From Phlyctochytrium arcticum (Eukaryota > Chytridiomycota > Chytridiomycetes > Chytridiales > Chytridiaceae): a stretch of 64,000 bases of DNA. Of the stretch, positions 44,762-55,430 are shown one piece after another; positions within the stretch are counted from its first letter, which is position 1; each line of letters begins with the position of its first letter. Location of the stretch: positions 272,036-336,035 of the forward strand of contig JAHLKI010000030.1 in NCBI GenBank assembly GCA_025602905.1, given 5' to 3'. The notes beneath the pieces were generated by a model that was given only the letters and a program-made list of their open reading frames with translations, was not told the DNA's origin and made no database searches. The position numbers and the translations under genes are program-made.

Positions 44762-45112
44762 ATTATATGCAAAGGTTTCCAGTGTCCCAGTATTCGACAG
44801 GTTTTTTTACTCATTTCTTATGAATAAGTAACTCGCCCTATCGAATACAAAATACAACTTGAAGGGAACCGATCCTGAAACTGAATGACTGACATCCTCA
44901 GCATTTCATACCGGAAACAGCAATAAACGGCTACATTTGCAAATTATGTATCAATTTCATACATAATTGGGCATAATCGGGCAAAGGGTGCCATTCAGTA
45001 AATTATATACAAAGGTTTGAGTGTCCCAGTATTCGACAGGTTTTTCTACTCATTTCTAGTAAATGAGTACTTTACCCCGTCGACCACAAGTGTAACACGA
45101 ATGCTCCACTAT
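44762..45112. repeat. Two copies of a palindrome-bearing ~90-bp repeat
   Basis: The sequence from TAAATTATAT through GTGTCCCAGTATTCGACAGG occurs at 44,759-44,850 and again at 44,999-45,090. Each copy contains an imperfect inverted repeat: GTATTCGA...TCGAATAC at 44,790-44,848, and ACTCATTT...AAATGAGT within 45,029-45,086. A third partial site (TATTCGACGGGGC..TACTCATTT) lies at 45,503-45,530. Between the copies is a hairpin AATTATGTAT/ATACATAATT near 44,942-44,968. These look like binding or recombination sites. Confidence 0.7.
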
Positions 45113-45379
45113 TTATAAGTATTCACCAACTATACTTTCAATTTGGCGCAATTGTTCGCTTTTCTCAACCTTGTACACGTTGATATCTTTGACAATTTTC
45201 CGCTTTATTCGCTTGTTTTTATCATATTTGCCACATGTGCATATTGACGGCAATGTATAACAATTTCCACAAACATTCTTTGTGAATATTCGATTGTTGT
45301 CAATGAGGTATCTTTCATATCTATCAAAATGGTTTCCTTCATACTTTTCCATAAATGCTTCGGTTAGAGTTATTCTCAT
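45113..45379 (-). CDS. Small Cys-rich protein
   Basis: 88 residues from ATG 45379. It contains a compact knuckle NVCGNCYTLPSICTCGKYD with four cysteines, likely zinc-binding, between a helical N-terminus (EKYEGNHFDRYERYLIDN) and a basic tail KNKRIKRKIVKDIN. A Cys-rich ORF occupies the mirrored place in the right half (56,718-56,963), but the sequences are only loosely alike. No family was recognised. Confidence 0.55.
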   Translation of the reverse strand: MRITLTEAFMEKYEGNHFDRYERYLIDNNRIFTKNVCGNCYTLPSICTCGKYDKNKRIKRKIVKDINVYKVEKSEQLRQIESIVGEYL

Positions 45380-46097
45380 ATGATTGAACTCTGGCACATG
45401 TCAATTTTGCACAAAGTGCCTTAACTTTGCTATAAAGCGAATACTTTCCAGGCTCATTGTAAACTTGCATAATCTGAATCACGTCCATTTTTTAGTGTTC
45501 CTGTATTCGACGGGGCAAACTACTCATTTATATATTCACAATCTACATCGGACTTTGCAATCGTTGCATCGAACTTGAAGTACTGCGCAAACAAGCCAGA
45601 AACGCGGCCTTGACTTGTCAAGGGCGCGTCTCTTCACAGCCACCTGGAATTTGTCAAGCGGGATCTTGTAATACAATATGAGGATGGTGATCAATATGTA
45701 TTCGGATTGTGTGTATGTAAAGAGGAAACAGAAGAAGTCGGGTTGGCATGTAAGGGATTACAATGAAACATTTTGTATTATTTTTACTAGTCCTGGATGG
45801 CTGTATCACCTACAAGATGCTGTCACAACAAGTATTGGTCCTCAAAAACAGGATTCTCGCTGTTATATTCGATGTTATTTGCCGGCACCTCACTCTTACG
45901 GAAAATCTACTTGAACGCTTCTAATACAGAGTTCCAGATTCAAAAGTTAAATGAAACACAGGCTGTGAAAACAGAACAGTTTTCATGGCAATGCATCTAC
46001 AGTTAACAGACAGGCACCAGTGAGAACCAGTCATAATAACATACCTAGCAATCGCTAGTAATGTTGAAGTCATTGTTACCTTGTTACACCCTGCGCG
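45380..46097. other. Non-coding stretch inside the element
   Basis: No convincing gene. A plus-strand frame near 45,678-45,914 lacks recognisable features. The third TATTCGAC site lies at its left edge. Confidence 0.4.
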
Positions 46098-46453
46098 TTA
46101 CACACCACCTATCTGATACTGAATTGCCTCGCTGAGAATGATATGCCAATACCATCGGTTGCTGGGCCTAGCCTCTGCGACTCTTTTGATGGCTTCCAGC
46201 GCAGCCTGTGCGTCCCGAACAGTGTGGAAGGTACAGAAGTATACATCAAATTGTCCGGCAACTTTGAACCATTCCTCGTGGAGGTCACGACGTCTCTGAC
46301 GAAGAACCCGGTCGGCTATGTAAGTCATCCCTTGACCACGGGCATCGTTTGCGTCCGGTTTTCGTTCACGGTGGAATGTAAAAGATAGATTTTGGGAGCG
46401 TTGGCGATAGCATCCCGAAGATCCTCTCTTCTAACTCGTGGGGGCAAATCCAT
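46098..46453 (-). CDS. Two small ORFs overlapping by ATGA
   Basis: The first ORF starts at ATG 46453 (MDLPPRVRREDLRDAIANAP) and ends at 46325; the second begins MTYIADRVLRQRRRDLHEEW at 46328, its ATG overlapping the TGA (ATGA), and ends at 46098. A palindromic CCTTATATAAGG box lies at 46,529-46,540, about 80 nt upstream of the first ATG. The products are 42 and 76 residues. Either they are translationally coupled or a single-base shift split one 118-residue protein. No homologue was recognised and no counterpart in the right half was found. Confidence 0.5.
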
Positions 46454-46983
46454 GTTTTTTTGGAGGAGAATGCACACAAAAGTTCTCTGAATGACAAGCC
46501 AGTTGGTTCCCACAGCGCGATACCCGTCCCTTATATAAGGTACGAAACTCCGACGATGGCGTAGCCAAGCCGCCTTGTGAGTCATCAAACCTCTGATACT
46601 ATTCATAGCATACTACAATGTTTAATTATGGAAACAATGGCAGCGGTGTAAATTCCATGGCGGTCTCTTTTCTTTGTCCGAGCATGGAAAAGAAATTCTC
46701 CGAAAGGAACCCTCATAAGAAGGGATCAAAGTTACCGACCTTTGTATTTCGGTCTATTGAATGATGTGGCATGGATGTGTACAATTGTATGGGTCGTAGC
46801 GCCTCATAATTGGCTGGACCAACGTTATAAAGGACCAGAACTTGAAGGTGGCGACCATTGGTCTCAACGTTTCTCGCCTGGTCACGAAAACTTTGGTCAA
46901 GAAAAGTTTGGTCACGAAAACTCTAGTGAAGAATATCCATATTGAGGTGTTCCAATGGTTGGTACATATCGCCGTCCAGATAG

Positions 46984-48093
46984 ATGATGGACTTCTCATC
47001 TTCAATGTACAGCCTGAACCACTTCCAAGTGACGCTGCGGGGGCTTCTACCAATGATGACTTTCAATCGGATCAATATGTATGTGCCTGCCGAAGATACC
47101 ACCACGGCCTTTACTGATGAGGATATTCGGTCGAGACTCCGAACTGCACTTGGTTCGGAAAGAATCTCTCTTAATGACCGCATCCGAGCGGTACACGACG
47201 TTTTGAAGCAAAAAAAGAAGTTCAACATTGTCGCTTCAACACTTGTTGAACTGTCGCAAGATAGTCAAAATGAAATCGAGAATCTGAAGCGACAGTTACA
47301 TAAAACTCAAATGAAGATGGAGCAAGGTCTTGAAGACAAGGTTGGATACCAAGTGGATGCCGGACAACAACGTGCTATCAATACAGGATTGAAAGCAAAG
47401 GTTGCGGAACTTGAAGCCGAAATCGAGCGATTGAAAAAGAACCAAAAACGACCGTTAGCCCTTCCAGAGGATTGGGGAAAAACCAAGAAAGCCAAAAAAC
47501 AAGAAGGATACGGTCCCATTGAAAATATCATCAACTTTATCGCAAAACATGATTGTACATACGACATCACGCCTTCTGTAACTATCTCCCTCTCCAACAT
47601 ATGCGGCTTATCAACATACGATGAACTTACTGCCCAATTGACAAACCTCGAAAACGCTCAGGTTATGGGTGTATTCCTGCGGGCGGTTATGTCTTGTGTA
47701 TATTTCGAATTGTTTGGAACCAAAAACCGCGATGCCAAACGTTGGCACACATTGAACACCCACTTGAATGCGTGCATCATCCCGGTATTCTGCGACAAAC
47801 CTAGTTTGAACCATGTAGCCGATGACAACTTCAAACTCGACCTCCTCCAGCAGTGGTTGGATGAACAACGCCGCAAGCCCACCAATGAGCAAATACCATT
47901 TATCGCTCGCGAGAAACTGTTGTTAAAATTTTTAACCCATATTCGTTCAGGTGAGACGGATGAGGCGTTGAATCTTGTACCGAAGTTGCGTGGAAAGCGC
48001 AATATGAGTTTGCCGCAAGATCCAGCGGGTACCCAAGAGCCACCGGAAGCCGAGGAACAGGAATTAGATCTTGAGGAAGATGACACAGTTTGA
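46984..48093 (+). CDS. Conserved element protein with coiled coil, left copy
   Basis: 369 residues from ATG 46984; an internal start at 47053 (MMTFNRINMYVPAED) is also possible. A TATAAAGG box is at 46,825. The middle is a coiled coil (VELSQDSQNEIENLKRQLHK, KAKVAELEAEIERLKKN) followed by a basic KTKKAKKQ patch and a folded C-terminal domain ending DLLQQWLDEQRRKPTNEQIP and EEQELDLEEDDTV. The right-half gene shares the C-terminal pattern (DLLAEWVAEEREKPTVERLP). It is probably an element-specific structural or DNA-bound protein; no family was recognised. Confidence 0.7.
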   Translation: MMDFSSSMYSLNHFQVTLRGLLPMMTFNRINMYVPAEDTTTAFTDEDIRSRLRTALGSERISLNDRIRAVHDVLKQKKKFNIVASTLVELSQDSQNEIENLKRQLHKTQMKMEQGLEDKVGYQVDAGQQRAINTGLKAKVAELEAEIERLKKNQKRPLALPEDWGKTKKAKKQEGYGPIENIINFIAKHDCTYDITPSVTISLSNICGLSTYDELTAQLTNLENAQVMGVFLRAVMSCVYFELFGTKNRDAKRWHTLNTHLNACIIPVFCDKPSLNHVADDNFKLDLLQQWLDEQRRKPTNEQIPFIAREKLLLKFLTHIRSGETDEALNLVPKLRGKRNMSLPQDPAGTQEPPEAEEQELDLEEDDTV

Positions 48094-48280
48094 TGCCCGT
48101 CTAGGTGGTTTAGGATAGGCTTAACAGGTTTTCTTCGTCGTAGGTCTGTTAGTATAATCATCATCGTTTTATCAATATATCATCGGTTTCATTGGACAAC
48201 ATCGTTTTGTGACGAACAATTTGCATCGGATACTATAGTTTGCGTCCTTTTCTAAAGGACATCCGATGCAAAATACATTC

Positions 48281-48290
48281 TTATATAAGG
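48281..48290 (+). promoter_or_regulatory. TATA box of the left tyrosine recombinase
   Basis: TTATATAAGG lies about 60 nt before the ATG at 48348. The same box and leader (AACCATTAAGAACAATG) precede the right recombinase. An 11-bp inverted repeat TTGCATCGGAT...ATCCGATGCAA lies just upstream (48,220-48,272). Confidence 0.7.
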
Positions 48291-48347
48291 CCACAAATTT
48301 TCTTATTGTTCATAATCATTAAACCATTCGTTTAACCATTAAGAACA

Positions 48348-49507
48348 ATGAATATCGAAACTGCCAAACGTTACCTCGCAAATGCCACTCTTTCCGACAG
48401 TTCCAAGCGCAATTATGCATCTGGTATCAACCGGCTCGGTGAATTGAAATTCTTTACCGATAACTTGTTGTTTGACCCGGTTACTGCCATCGCCAGAATC
48501 AATGCGGCATATCCCAATCAGTCAAGTGCTTCCAATCTCACCAAAGCACTTTCCGCGGTTTTCAAGGGAATGTCAGATATCGAGAAAATTGCCATATTGA
48601 ATGGTTATATTGCGAAACACCCAATGCTAATACAAAACTCACTCACAGCGCTCAAAGATGCCGATAAGTTGAAACTTTTCAAAGATTCACTCGTAAAACC
48701 ATATGAAGAATTACACCATCAGAAATGTAAAGCAATTATTCCCAGAGTTGTCAAAGAAGCCGATATCACAATGAGTGACAAACAAACGGTCCATGCCGAT
48801 GTCCTGAATGAGAAGTTGAAAAAGGCGATAAAGAAATCTTTAGACGAATGCAAATACACTGATGCGAGTTATCTCATTATCGCCGCGTTGTACGGAGAGG
48901 CAACAGATGAAACACTGCGGACAGATCTTCTCCATGCCCGCTGGAGGAACTGTACCGATAATGACAATGTGACATATGATCTGTAAATTCTGTGTTTCAT
49001 GTTAGTTCATCCCGGAAACAAGGTAACGAAACATATATCCAGGTGCTGGATAATGAGATGAAAGAGTTTCTGAGTACATCATGTGCGGCAAGAGATACTG
49101 AAAACTGGGATTTTCTTGTTCGAAAGCAACGGAAAAAGAACGATGTTCCAAATGACAACATTGCTCAATGGAGCAACACTCATGGAACGGCTTTGTCGAA
49201 AACCATGAAAACATATTTTGGTGTTCCCATTAGCAATAATGATCTACGAAGAAGTAACGCAATGAAACTATCTGAAGGAGATAATGGAGACATCATCGGA
49301 CAAAGAGCAATTGTCAAGAAGATGAATCATTCATATCCAGTCCATCAAATATTCTATAACGAACGAATTCATTGTAATGTTTGCAGTCAAAGAATTACAG
49401 GCGAAGACCTCCAGGATGTCATTGATGGTAAATGTTTATCGTGTCAAACGTCGCCGATGGAAACCGATGACGATAAAGATCCTTTTAGCGACATGGATGA
49501 AATGTAG
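48348..49507 (+). pseudogene. Tyrosine recombinase with zinc ribbon, left copy, broken
   Basis: Catalyses strand exchange through a covalent 3'-phosphotyrosine. The first part (48348-48986) has a core-binding domain (RYLANATLSDSSKRNYASGI) and the first catalytic arginine region DETLRTDLLHARWRN. After VTYDL comes a TAA and a shift; the second frame resumes FHVSSSRKQGNETYIQVLD and carries NNDLRRSNAMKL (second Arg) and MNHSYPVHQIFY (candidate nucleophile). The tail is a CXXC...CXXC zinc ribbon (IHCNVCSQRITGED...KCLSC). The right copy reads straight through this site, so the break is a real lesion of one nonsense codon plus one indel. The histidine usual in the HxxR box is replaced by Asn. Confidence 0.85.
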
Positions 49508-49559
49508 AATGTTGTGTGAATTGTATAAATCAAATGTATTGTGATCTTTCCTATGTAAA

Positions 49560-49860
49560 TGATCAATTATTCTGTTCAAACTCGTAAATTGCAGAAATTG
49601 CTTCCCTGTCGTCTCCGAAATCATCAAGGGGCACCCATGAATTATCCTGCGAATTGTTATAGCCGATCCAACGAGGAATTCGACAACTTCCTCTCCATCT
49701 ACCATGCGAGTTCGCTTGTCAATGATGTAGTCTACCTCGTAATATCCTTCCTGATTTGGTGGAGGTTTGACGGGCTGAGCGGGTAATGGAGTCGTTTGTG
49801 CTGGAACAAGCCGCAAAGTGTATGCTGGACAAAGTCCTTGGAGGGCCTTTTCCTTGAGAA
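49560..49860 (-). pseudogene. Chromodomain remnant of a second integrase
   Basis: The minus strand reads EGYYEVDYIIDKRTRMVDGE, then after one frameshift near 49,650 RWIGYNNSQDNSWVPLDDFG, together a chromodomain. It lines up with the C-terminal chromodomain of the plus-strand integrase at 52.5-53.8 kb and sits tail-to-tail with the left recombinase, mirroring the right half. The rest of this integrase is missing; the Crinkler-like gene begins 200 bp further on. Confidence 0.8.
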
Positions 49861-50072
49861 TCTATATGACTGCACTGTACTGGTTCTAGTGCTGCATCTA
49901 GTACTGCCCTCTGTACAGAACAAATGTTTTCACGCCGCCCACGCGCTACTTTTTGATATCTGTGCCACTGACATAAGCCACCTGCGGGGGGGCGCCTGCG
50001 GTTGTTGACTGGCCGACCATTTAAGTAGCCGAAATACGGCGAAATACCGCAAGCAACATTCAGGGAACAACC

Positions 50073-51982
50073 ATGACGACAATCTGGTTTCAACTAACTA
50101 CTGCCAACGGAGAGTCGTATACCACTCCCGACAAAGTCTCGCTTCCAAACGCCAACAGCGACGTTGCCGACCTGCGCGAGGCTGTGAAGACAAAGTGCCC
50201 CAACGACTTGGAGAAGGTTGACGCAAACAAACTCCTCGTCTACGCCAGCGCAAAAGCACTCAAGGCCGATATTGCCGCAAACAAAACTCTGACCGGGCTA
50301 AAGCCGGGCAAGAAGGTGGATACGCTAGGAGACACGGATGACGACCACCCGATCCTCATTGTGGTGCCGGAGCGAGGTCAACCGACAACAAGTGGTAAGG
50401 GAGTTTGAAAGCAACTACAGGTACATTAGCCTTTCTAACGCATGCCTTTCCTTTCCCGCTACCGCCACACAATTTAGCAACCTGGCACGATCTCTTCACC
50501 CAACATAATGACATCAACGTGGACGGCTTTTACCTCCCCCGTATTAAATTGCGAGATCAACTGCTAAGTAAATTACAACGGAATCAGATTGTGGTGATAT
50601 CCTCGCCGGCCGGCTCCGGTAAAACCTCACTATCCAGATTGTTTGAGGCCAATATCGGGAATGTCATTTGTGCTTCACTTCTCAGAAGTGATTTCGCTCA
50701 GTTTATTGACCGTTTGCGCACCGGAAGCATCATCGACCGCCACGCTAAAACGCATCTACTCAACAATAATACCCGCTGTATTGTATGGCTGGATGACGCT
50801 CAAGCAACGTATGACCAACATTCCCACTGGGCAGAACTCGTCAAAGATGTGATACCATTATTTGGGTGCACGAATTTTATTTTATCGGCAACACATTTAC
50901 TGGAAACCCGGAATGAAAGTCCTCCCGCGCTTCGATCCTTACCACGAATCAAATGGAGTGATTTTCAAATTACGTACAAAGAGGCACTTGATCTGCTCCA
51001 AGCGCCGTCACCTTTTGGTCTGCCGAAAAATTGGCAGACTGATCTGCTTGAGCAAGTTCTAATTCGAGAGTGCAACGGACTGATTGCTGCACTCCGCGTT
51101 TCGATTGATGCCCTTGTGGACAGGTATTCAAAGAATTCATTTGGAGAAGAGCCTTCGGAATCGACATTACTGCAATATTTTTTTTCTTCAAGTGTTGCTG
51201 AGCGGATGACGCGGTGTTTTGGCGAGAAACAGTCGACCCCGGTGGATAGAAACCTGAAGACGTTTCTGGAAAGTTGTTTGCTTCAACCAGGGCGGATCCT
51301 ACAAGTAGCATCACTTGATGAAGAGGCAAAGCGCCACCTCAGATGGTTGACCAAATCTGGAATTCTGTCTGACACTGGACAGGACGAGACTGCGGTTGAG
51401 ATTAAATTCTCATCGCCTTTGGCCAAGCGGTTTTACACCAGGTTCCTCTTCCCAAACAGAAGTTCATCTGTGGCGCTGCCGACTTCTCTTGAAAGTTTGA
51501 TGAAGGTTGCCATTTCCCGTTTGTCAGGTTCGCTGCTTCGTCAATCTACGGTTGATGATGGGGGCTTTCCAAACGAGACAACCTTCCAACATCTTCTGAT
51601 GGCTGCAGTTGCCGCTTCAACCCCGCCAACTTGTCAGATATGTCCAGAATTATCAGACGTGTTTCCCGAGAATGACAAGGAATCGAACGAAAAAATCCAA
51701 GGAAGGGTTAATTTTTATCTAAACGGACTTTTACGCTGGGGAATCGAACTCCTTGTGAGCGGTCGCGGCATTGGAGAACACATTGATCGATTTTCTCCCG
51801 GAGGAAAATACTATGGGCTTCGTGTGAAGGATTACGTCGTCGTAGATTTTCGGCTGGGTCCAGTCTCGAACATTCTGCGTTCTCGAAATCGGCTATCGGT
51901 TTTTTTTTGGTCTCTCGAATTCAAAACATGCCACTTTGTATATGGCTATGACACCCCTTTGGTACTGGAATTGTCGCCTTAG
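50073..51982 (+). CDS. Crinkler (CRN)-type effector with NTPase and nuclease-like tail
   Basis: Two exons: 50073-50394 and 50478-51982; the 83-nt intron (GTAAGG, branch CTAAC, pyrimidine tract, TTTAG) joins in frame after TTS. Exon 1 is a ubiquitin-like CRN header (MTTIWFQLTTANGESYTT, VADLREAVKTKCPN, VDTLGDTDDDHPILIVVPE). Exon 2 has GFYLPRIKLRD, Walker A SSPAGSGKT and Walker B IVWLDDAQ, a STAND-like P-loop ATPase. The C-terminus GRVNFYLNG..RWGIELLVSGRG..EHIDRF and KDYVVVDFRLG matches the PD-(D/E)XK-type end of fungal CRNs, with Asn where an acidic residue is usual, so nuclease activity is doubtful. CRNs act in nuclei of interacting cells or in self/non-self conflict. It is cargo at the centre of the element. 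Total about 608 residues. Confidence 0.85.
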
Positions 51983-52518
51983 AATGAACTGTTGTACAAA
52001 TGCATATATGGAGCGGAACGATACACTCTTACTCACTTATATCCGTGCGCCTACACGGAAAGTAGATGGAAAGTGTGAACATATGTAACGCGAGAATGGA
52101 TGCTGAAAAGTGAGGGTAGGTGAAAAGCGAAGAAACTGCGGGTGTAAATCTGATGAAAGATTCATGTAGTGTAACCCTTGTAACAGTATGGTACTTGATA
52201 AGTGTGTAGAGAATAAAGAGTGTTCGTATTGTATGTTGGTAAAAATGTAGCAAGTGAGGCGTGTCTGTGGGAAAACTGCGGGTAAGATTTCTTGTTTCGT
52301 CCCGCCCGGTGAACAGTGTCGAGAAGGTAGCGTTTTGAGTTGATAAAGTCATATCAATTGACATTTTTTGTATGTTTTGACGGTTTATCAACACAAACGG
52401 GGTGAAAACTGGGTGAAACATGTTTTTCACACATTCCCAATTTGGCATAATTAGAATGACCCTGAGTTGTCTCGATGAATTCAAACATTTTAGTTTTCTA
52501 AATTTCTGAAATCATGGA
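51983..52518. other. Non-coding stretch
   Basis: About 530 bp between the Crinkler-like gene and the truncated integrase. No gene-like frame with recognisable features was seen. Confidence 0.45.
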
Positions 52519-53822
52519 GTGCTGCTCACTGGTTCGCAGAGGTCAGTTTTGAATTCGTTTCTAAAATACAAGCCCGAATGGCAAACACACATGAAACCTC
52601 CAAAGGCATCGAGTATCGCACCATTGCAAATAACGAAACCGGGCTATTTTCAAGCAGATTTAGTATCAATGCGGACATATGCCGATCGCGGATATATTGG
52701 TTTTTTTCATATGATTGATGGGTTTACCAAAAAGGGGTACGCTGCATCGCTAAGAGGAGAATCGGAAGAAGAAGTAACGGAAGCCTTGAAAAAGTGCCTT
52801 GAGAAAGCCCGACGAGAAGGGAAAAAAATGTCCAGTTTGCAAACTGATCAAGGGCGCACTTTCAACAAATCTTCAAACAAGAACTCAAAAACCGTGGAGT
52901 GAAACATTTCTATTCACAGGCTGCAAGGCCGCAAAGTAATGCATTTGTGGAGCGCCGTGGAGGCGATATAAAAAGACAATTATACCAGATTATGGAGTCA
53001 AATAATGATAAAAAATGGGTGAATTATCTGCAAACGGTTGTCGATAACATCAATTCCGTGAAATCTTTGTCTACCGGGTATTCGCCCGATCAGATGGAAA
53101 CAGGAGATGAAAATATTTCAGAAGAAGCAAAGGCTCGTATTGAAAAGAATATCGCCGGCCGTTACAAGACGAGGCAAGTTTCAACACCTCTTTTCGTAGG
53201 TCAAAAGGTGAGAAAAAAACGGATATTAAAAGGCGGTTTAAAGAAACCGGGTTTGCTCGGTTTTTGGGATAAAGAGATATATACTGTTTCGCAACGATTG
53301 GATTCAACTCATCCGAATTTCATACCATCTTATCGAATCTCGGCTGCAAATGGAACCGTTTTGTATGGGCGATTCCCCAGAACCTCGTTGTTACCAATCC
53401 CCCCAATTCTATCGAGTGATGAAGTTGTGAATGTCGAAGATGATCCCGAAGCGGAAGAAGAAGAAGAAGTAGTACCAAATGATTTGATTAACAACCATGA
53501 AGAAGAAGAAGAACATGAAGAGGAAGAAGATGAAGAGGAAGAGGAAGACGAAGAACCTGCCGCAGAAGAAGAGGAGGAGGAGGAGGAAGAGGAACCTGAA
53601 GAAGAAGAAGAAATTGCTCAACCTACTCGTCAATCTTTACGACAAAACCAACCAGATTTCTATGAGGTTGATTTCATAGTGGCTAAACGAAGACGACGAC
53701 GTCGAGTCGAATATCCAGTGAGATGGCTAGGATATGATGAAGAACAAGACACTTGGGAACCAATTAGAAATTTACGACAAGTTATGGACTTGGTTAAAGA
53801 ATTTGAAGATGGGGCAAGATGA
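52519..53822 (+). pseudogene. RVE (DDE) integrase with chromodomain, truncated and frameshifted
   Basis: Integrases of this fold join element ends to target DNA and leave short duplications. The catalytic core shows GYFQADLVSM (first Asp), IDGFTKKGYAASLRGES, SLQTDQGRTF (second Asp) and NAFVERRGGDIKR (Glu). Between the second Asp and the Glu the frame shifts near 52,862: the first frame ends at 52,902, and the other continues QIFKQELKNRGVKHFYSQAARP into the 52899-53822 frame. The N-terminal zinc domain is missing. A long Glu/Asp tract (53,450-53,620) precedes a chromodomain YEVDFIVAKRRRRRRVEYP and RWLGYDEEQDTWEP that could tether insertion to histone marks. It resembles Polinton or chromovirus integrases; no reverse transcriptase is nearby. 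Confidence 0.86.
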
Positions 53823-53887
53823 TCAAAAATTGAGATACAATATATTGCCAGAATCCGACATTGAGAAAATTACTACTATTGAACAAT

Positions 53888-55131
53888 TCATTCATCCATT
53901 ACTTCACTATATTTATCGAGCAACTCGAATAATGTATCCATTTCATTATCATCAAGATCATCCTCCATAGGATCCTCTACGTCGCTAAAAAGATCTTTAT
54001 CGTCGTCGTTATGAACCAAACTTTGACATAATGAGCATTTACCGTCAACGATATCTTGTAAATCTTCGCCCCTTATTCGTTGGTTGCATTGCACACAATG
54101 AACTCGCTTGTTGTAGAAAATTTGATGAATCGGATATGAATGGTTCATTTTCTTGACAATTGCGGACTGTGCGATAACATCCCCATGATCGGCTTCAGAT
54201 AGTTTCATTGAAATGGATCTTCGGAGATCATTGTTGCTAATGGGAACACCAAAATATGTTTTCATGACTTTTGACAACGCCAAACCGTGTGTGTTACTCC
54301 ATTGTGCAATGTTGTCGTTTGGAACATCGTCTTTGTTCCGTTGCTTTCGAATAAGATAATCCCAATTTTCAATATCTTTGCCGCACATAGTGTACTTAGA
54401 TATTCTTTCATATCATTATCAAGAACATGAATATATGTTTCGTTACCTTGTTTGCGTGATTTTTTAACATGGAATACACCATGTTCCATATCATATGTAA
54501 CAAGATCTTGTTCGGTGCAGTTTCTGTAACGGGCATGGAGAAGATCCGTTCTCAATGTTTGATCAGTTGACTCTCCATACAAGCCAGCCATTATGAGATA
54601 TGACGCATCGGAATAATGTGCCTTGTCGAGCGCGTCTTTGATTGCTTTTTTCAATTTTGCATTGAGAACGTCGGCATGAATAAAGCGCGCCTGTTGTTTA
54701 TCAGTCATAATGAGATCTTCTTCTTTGTCAATTTTAGGAATAATTGCCTTACAGTTTTGATGATGCAACTCTTCATATGGTTTGACAAGTTGATCTTTGA
54801 AAAGATTCAACTTTTCGTCATCTTTCAACCCTTTAAGCGATTGCTGAATAAGCGCTGGCTGATCTTTGATATATTTATCAATAATGGTGATTTTGTCGGC
54901 ATCTGTCATCCCTTTGAACAGAGCCGAAAGAGCCTTTGTCAGATTTGAAGCGGATGATGTGTTGGGGTATGCCGCATTGATTCTGGCAATAGCAGTAGCG
55001 GGGTCAAATAATAGGTTATCGGAAAAGAATTTCAATTCACCAAGCCGGTTGATCCCAGACATATAATTCTTCTTTGACGAATCGGAGAGACGGGCATTTG
55101 ATAGATAACGTTTGGCAGTTTCGATATTCAT
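53888..55131 (-). pseudogene. Tyrosine recombinase with zinc ribbon, right copy, frameshifted
   Basis: ATG 55131 (MNIETAKRYLSNARLSDSS). Same domain order as the left copy: core-binding domain, QTLRTDLLHARYRN, then across the site broken in the left copy (VTYDMEHGVFHVKKSRKQ). A one-base loss relative to the left copy after TLCAAK shifts the frame; 54388-53888 continues with IENWDYLIRKQRNKDD, NNDLRRSISMKL, MNHSYPIHQIFY and a CVQCNQR...KCSLC ribbon. It has about three quarters amino-acid identity to the left copy. The two lesions are at different places, so the two genes were inactivated independently. Confidence 0.85.
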
Positions 55132-55195
55132 TGTTCTTAATGGTTAAACTAATGGTTTAATGTTTAATGATTATAAAAAAGAAGAAAATTCACGT

Positions 55196-55204
55196 CCTTA
55201 TATA
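55196..55204 (-). promoter_or_regulatory. TATA box of the right tyrosine recombinase
   Basis: CCTTATATA reads TATATAAGG on the minus strand, about 65 nt before the ATG, the same arrangement as the left copy. Confidence 0.7.
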
Positions 55205-55430
55205 ATGATATATTTCACATCGAGAGTGGAGATTTCGATGTAGAATGAGGCCCCTTTTGTGCGATGTTTCATGGGAAGGAATGATGAAGATATTGATTGA
55301 TAATGATGTAGAATAATATGTACAATGCAAGAAATACAAAGGATAGAACAATGAATATGCCGATACACTCGAAGATGACATAATATATACAAGGAACACG
55401 GCTAAACTATTTAGACTAAACTTTCCCAAC

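Noticed and set aside
53409..53633. Hydrophobic Phe/Leu-rich minus-strand ORF
   Set aside because: It is the antisense shadow of the Glu/Asp tract in the integrase.
52519..53822. LTR retrotransposon (chromovirus) origin of the integrase
   Set aside because: Chromodomain integrase and TG...CA ends fit, but no reverse transcriptase, RNase H, protease or LTR pair is present near it.
48348..55131. Starship-type (DUF3435) or Crypton captain recombinase
   Set aside because: The recombinases are short, internal rather than at the element's 5' end, lack recognisable captain motifs, carry a zinc ribbon, and the element has a target duplication.
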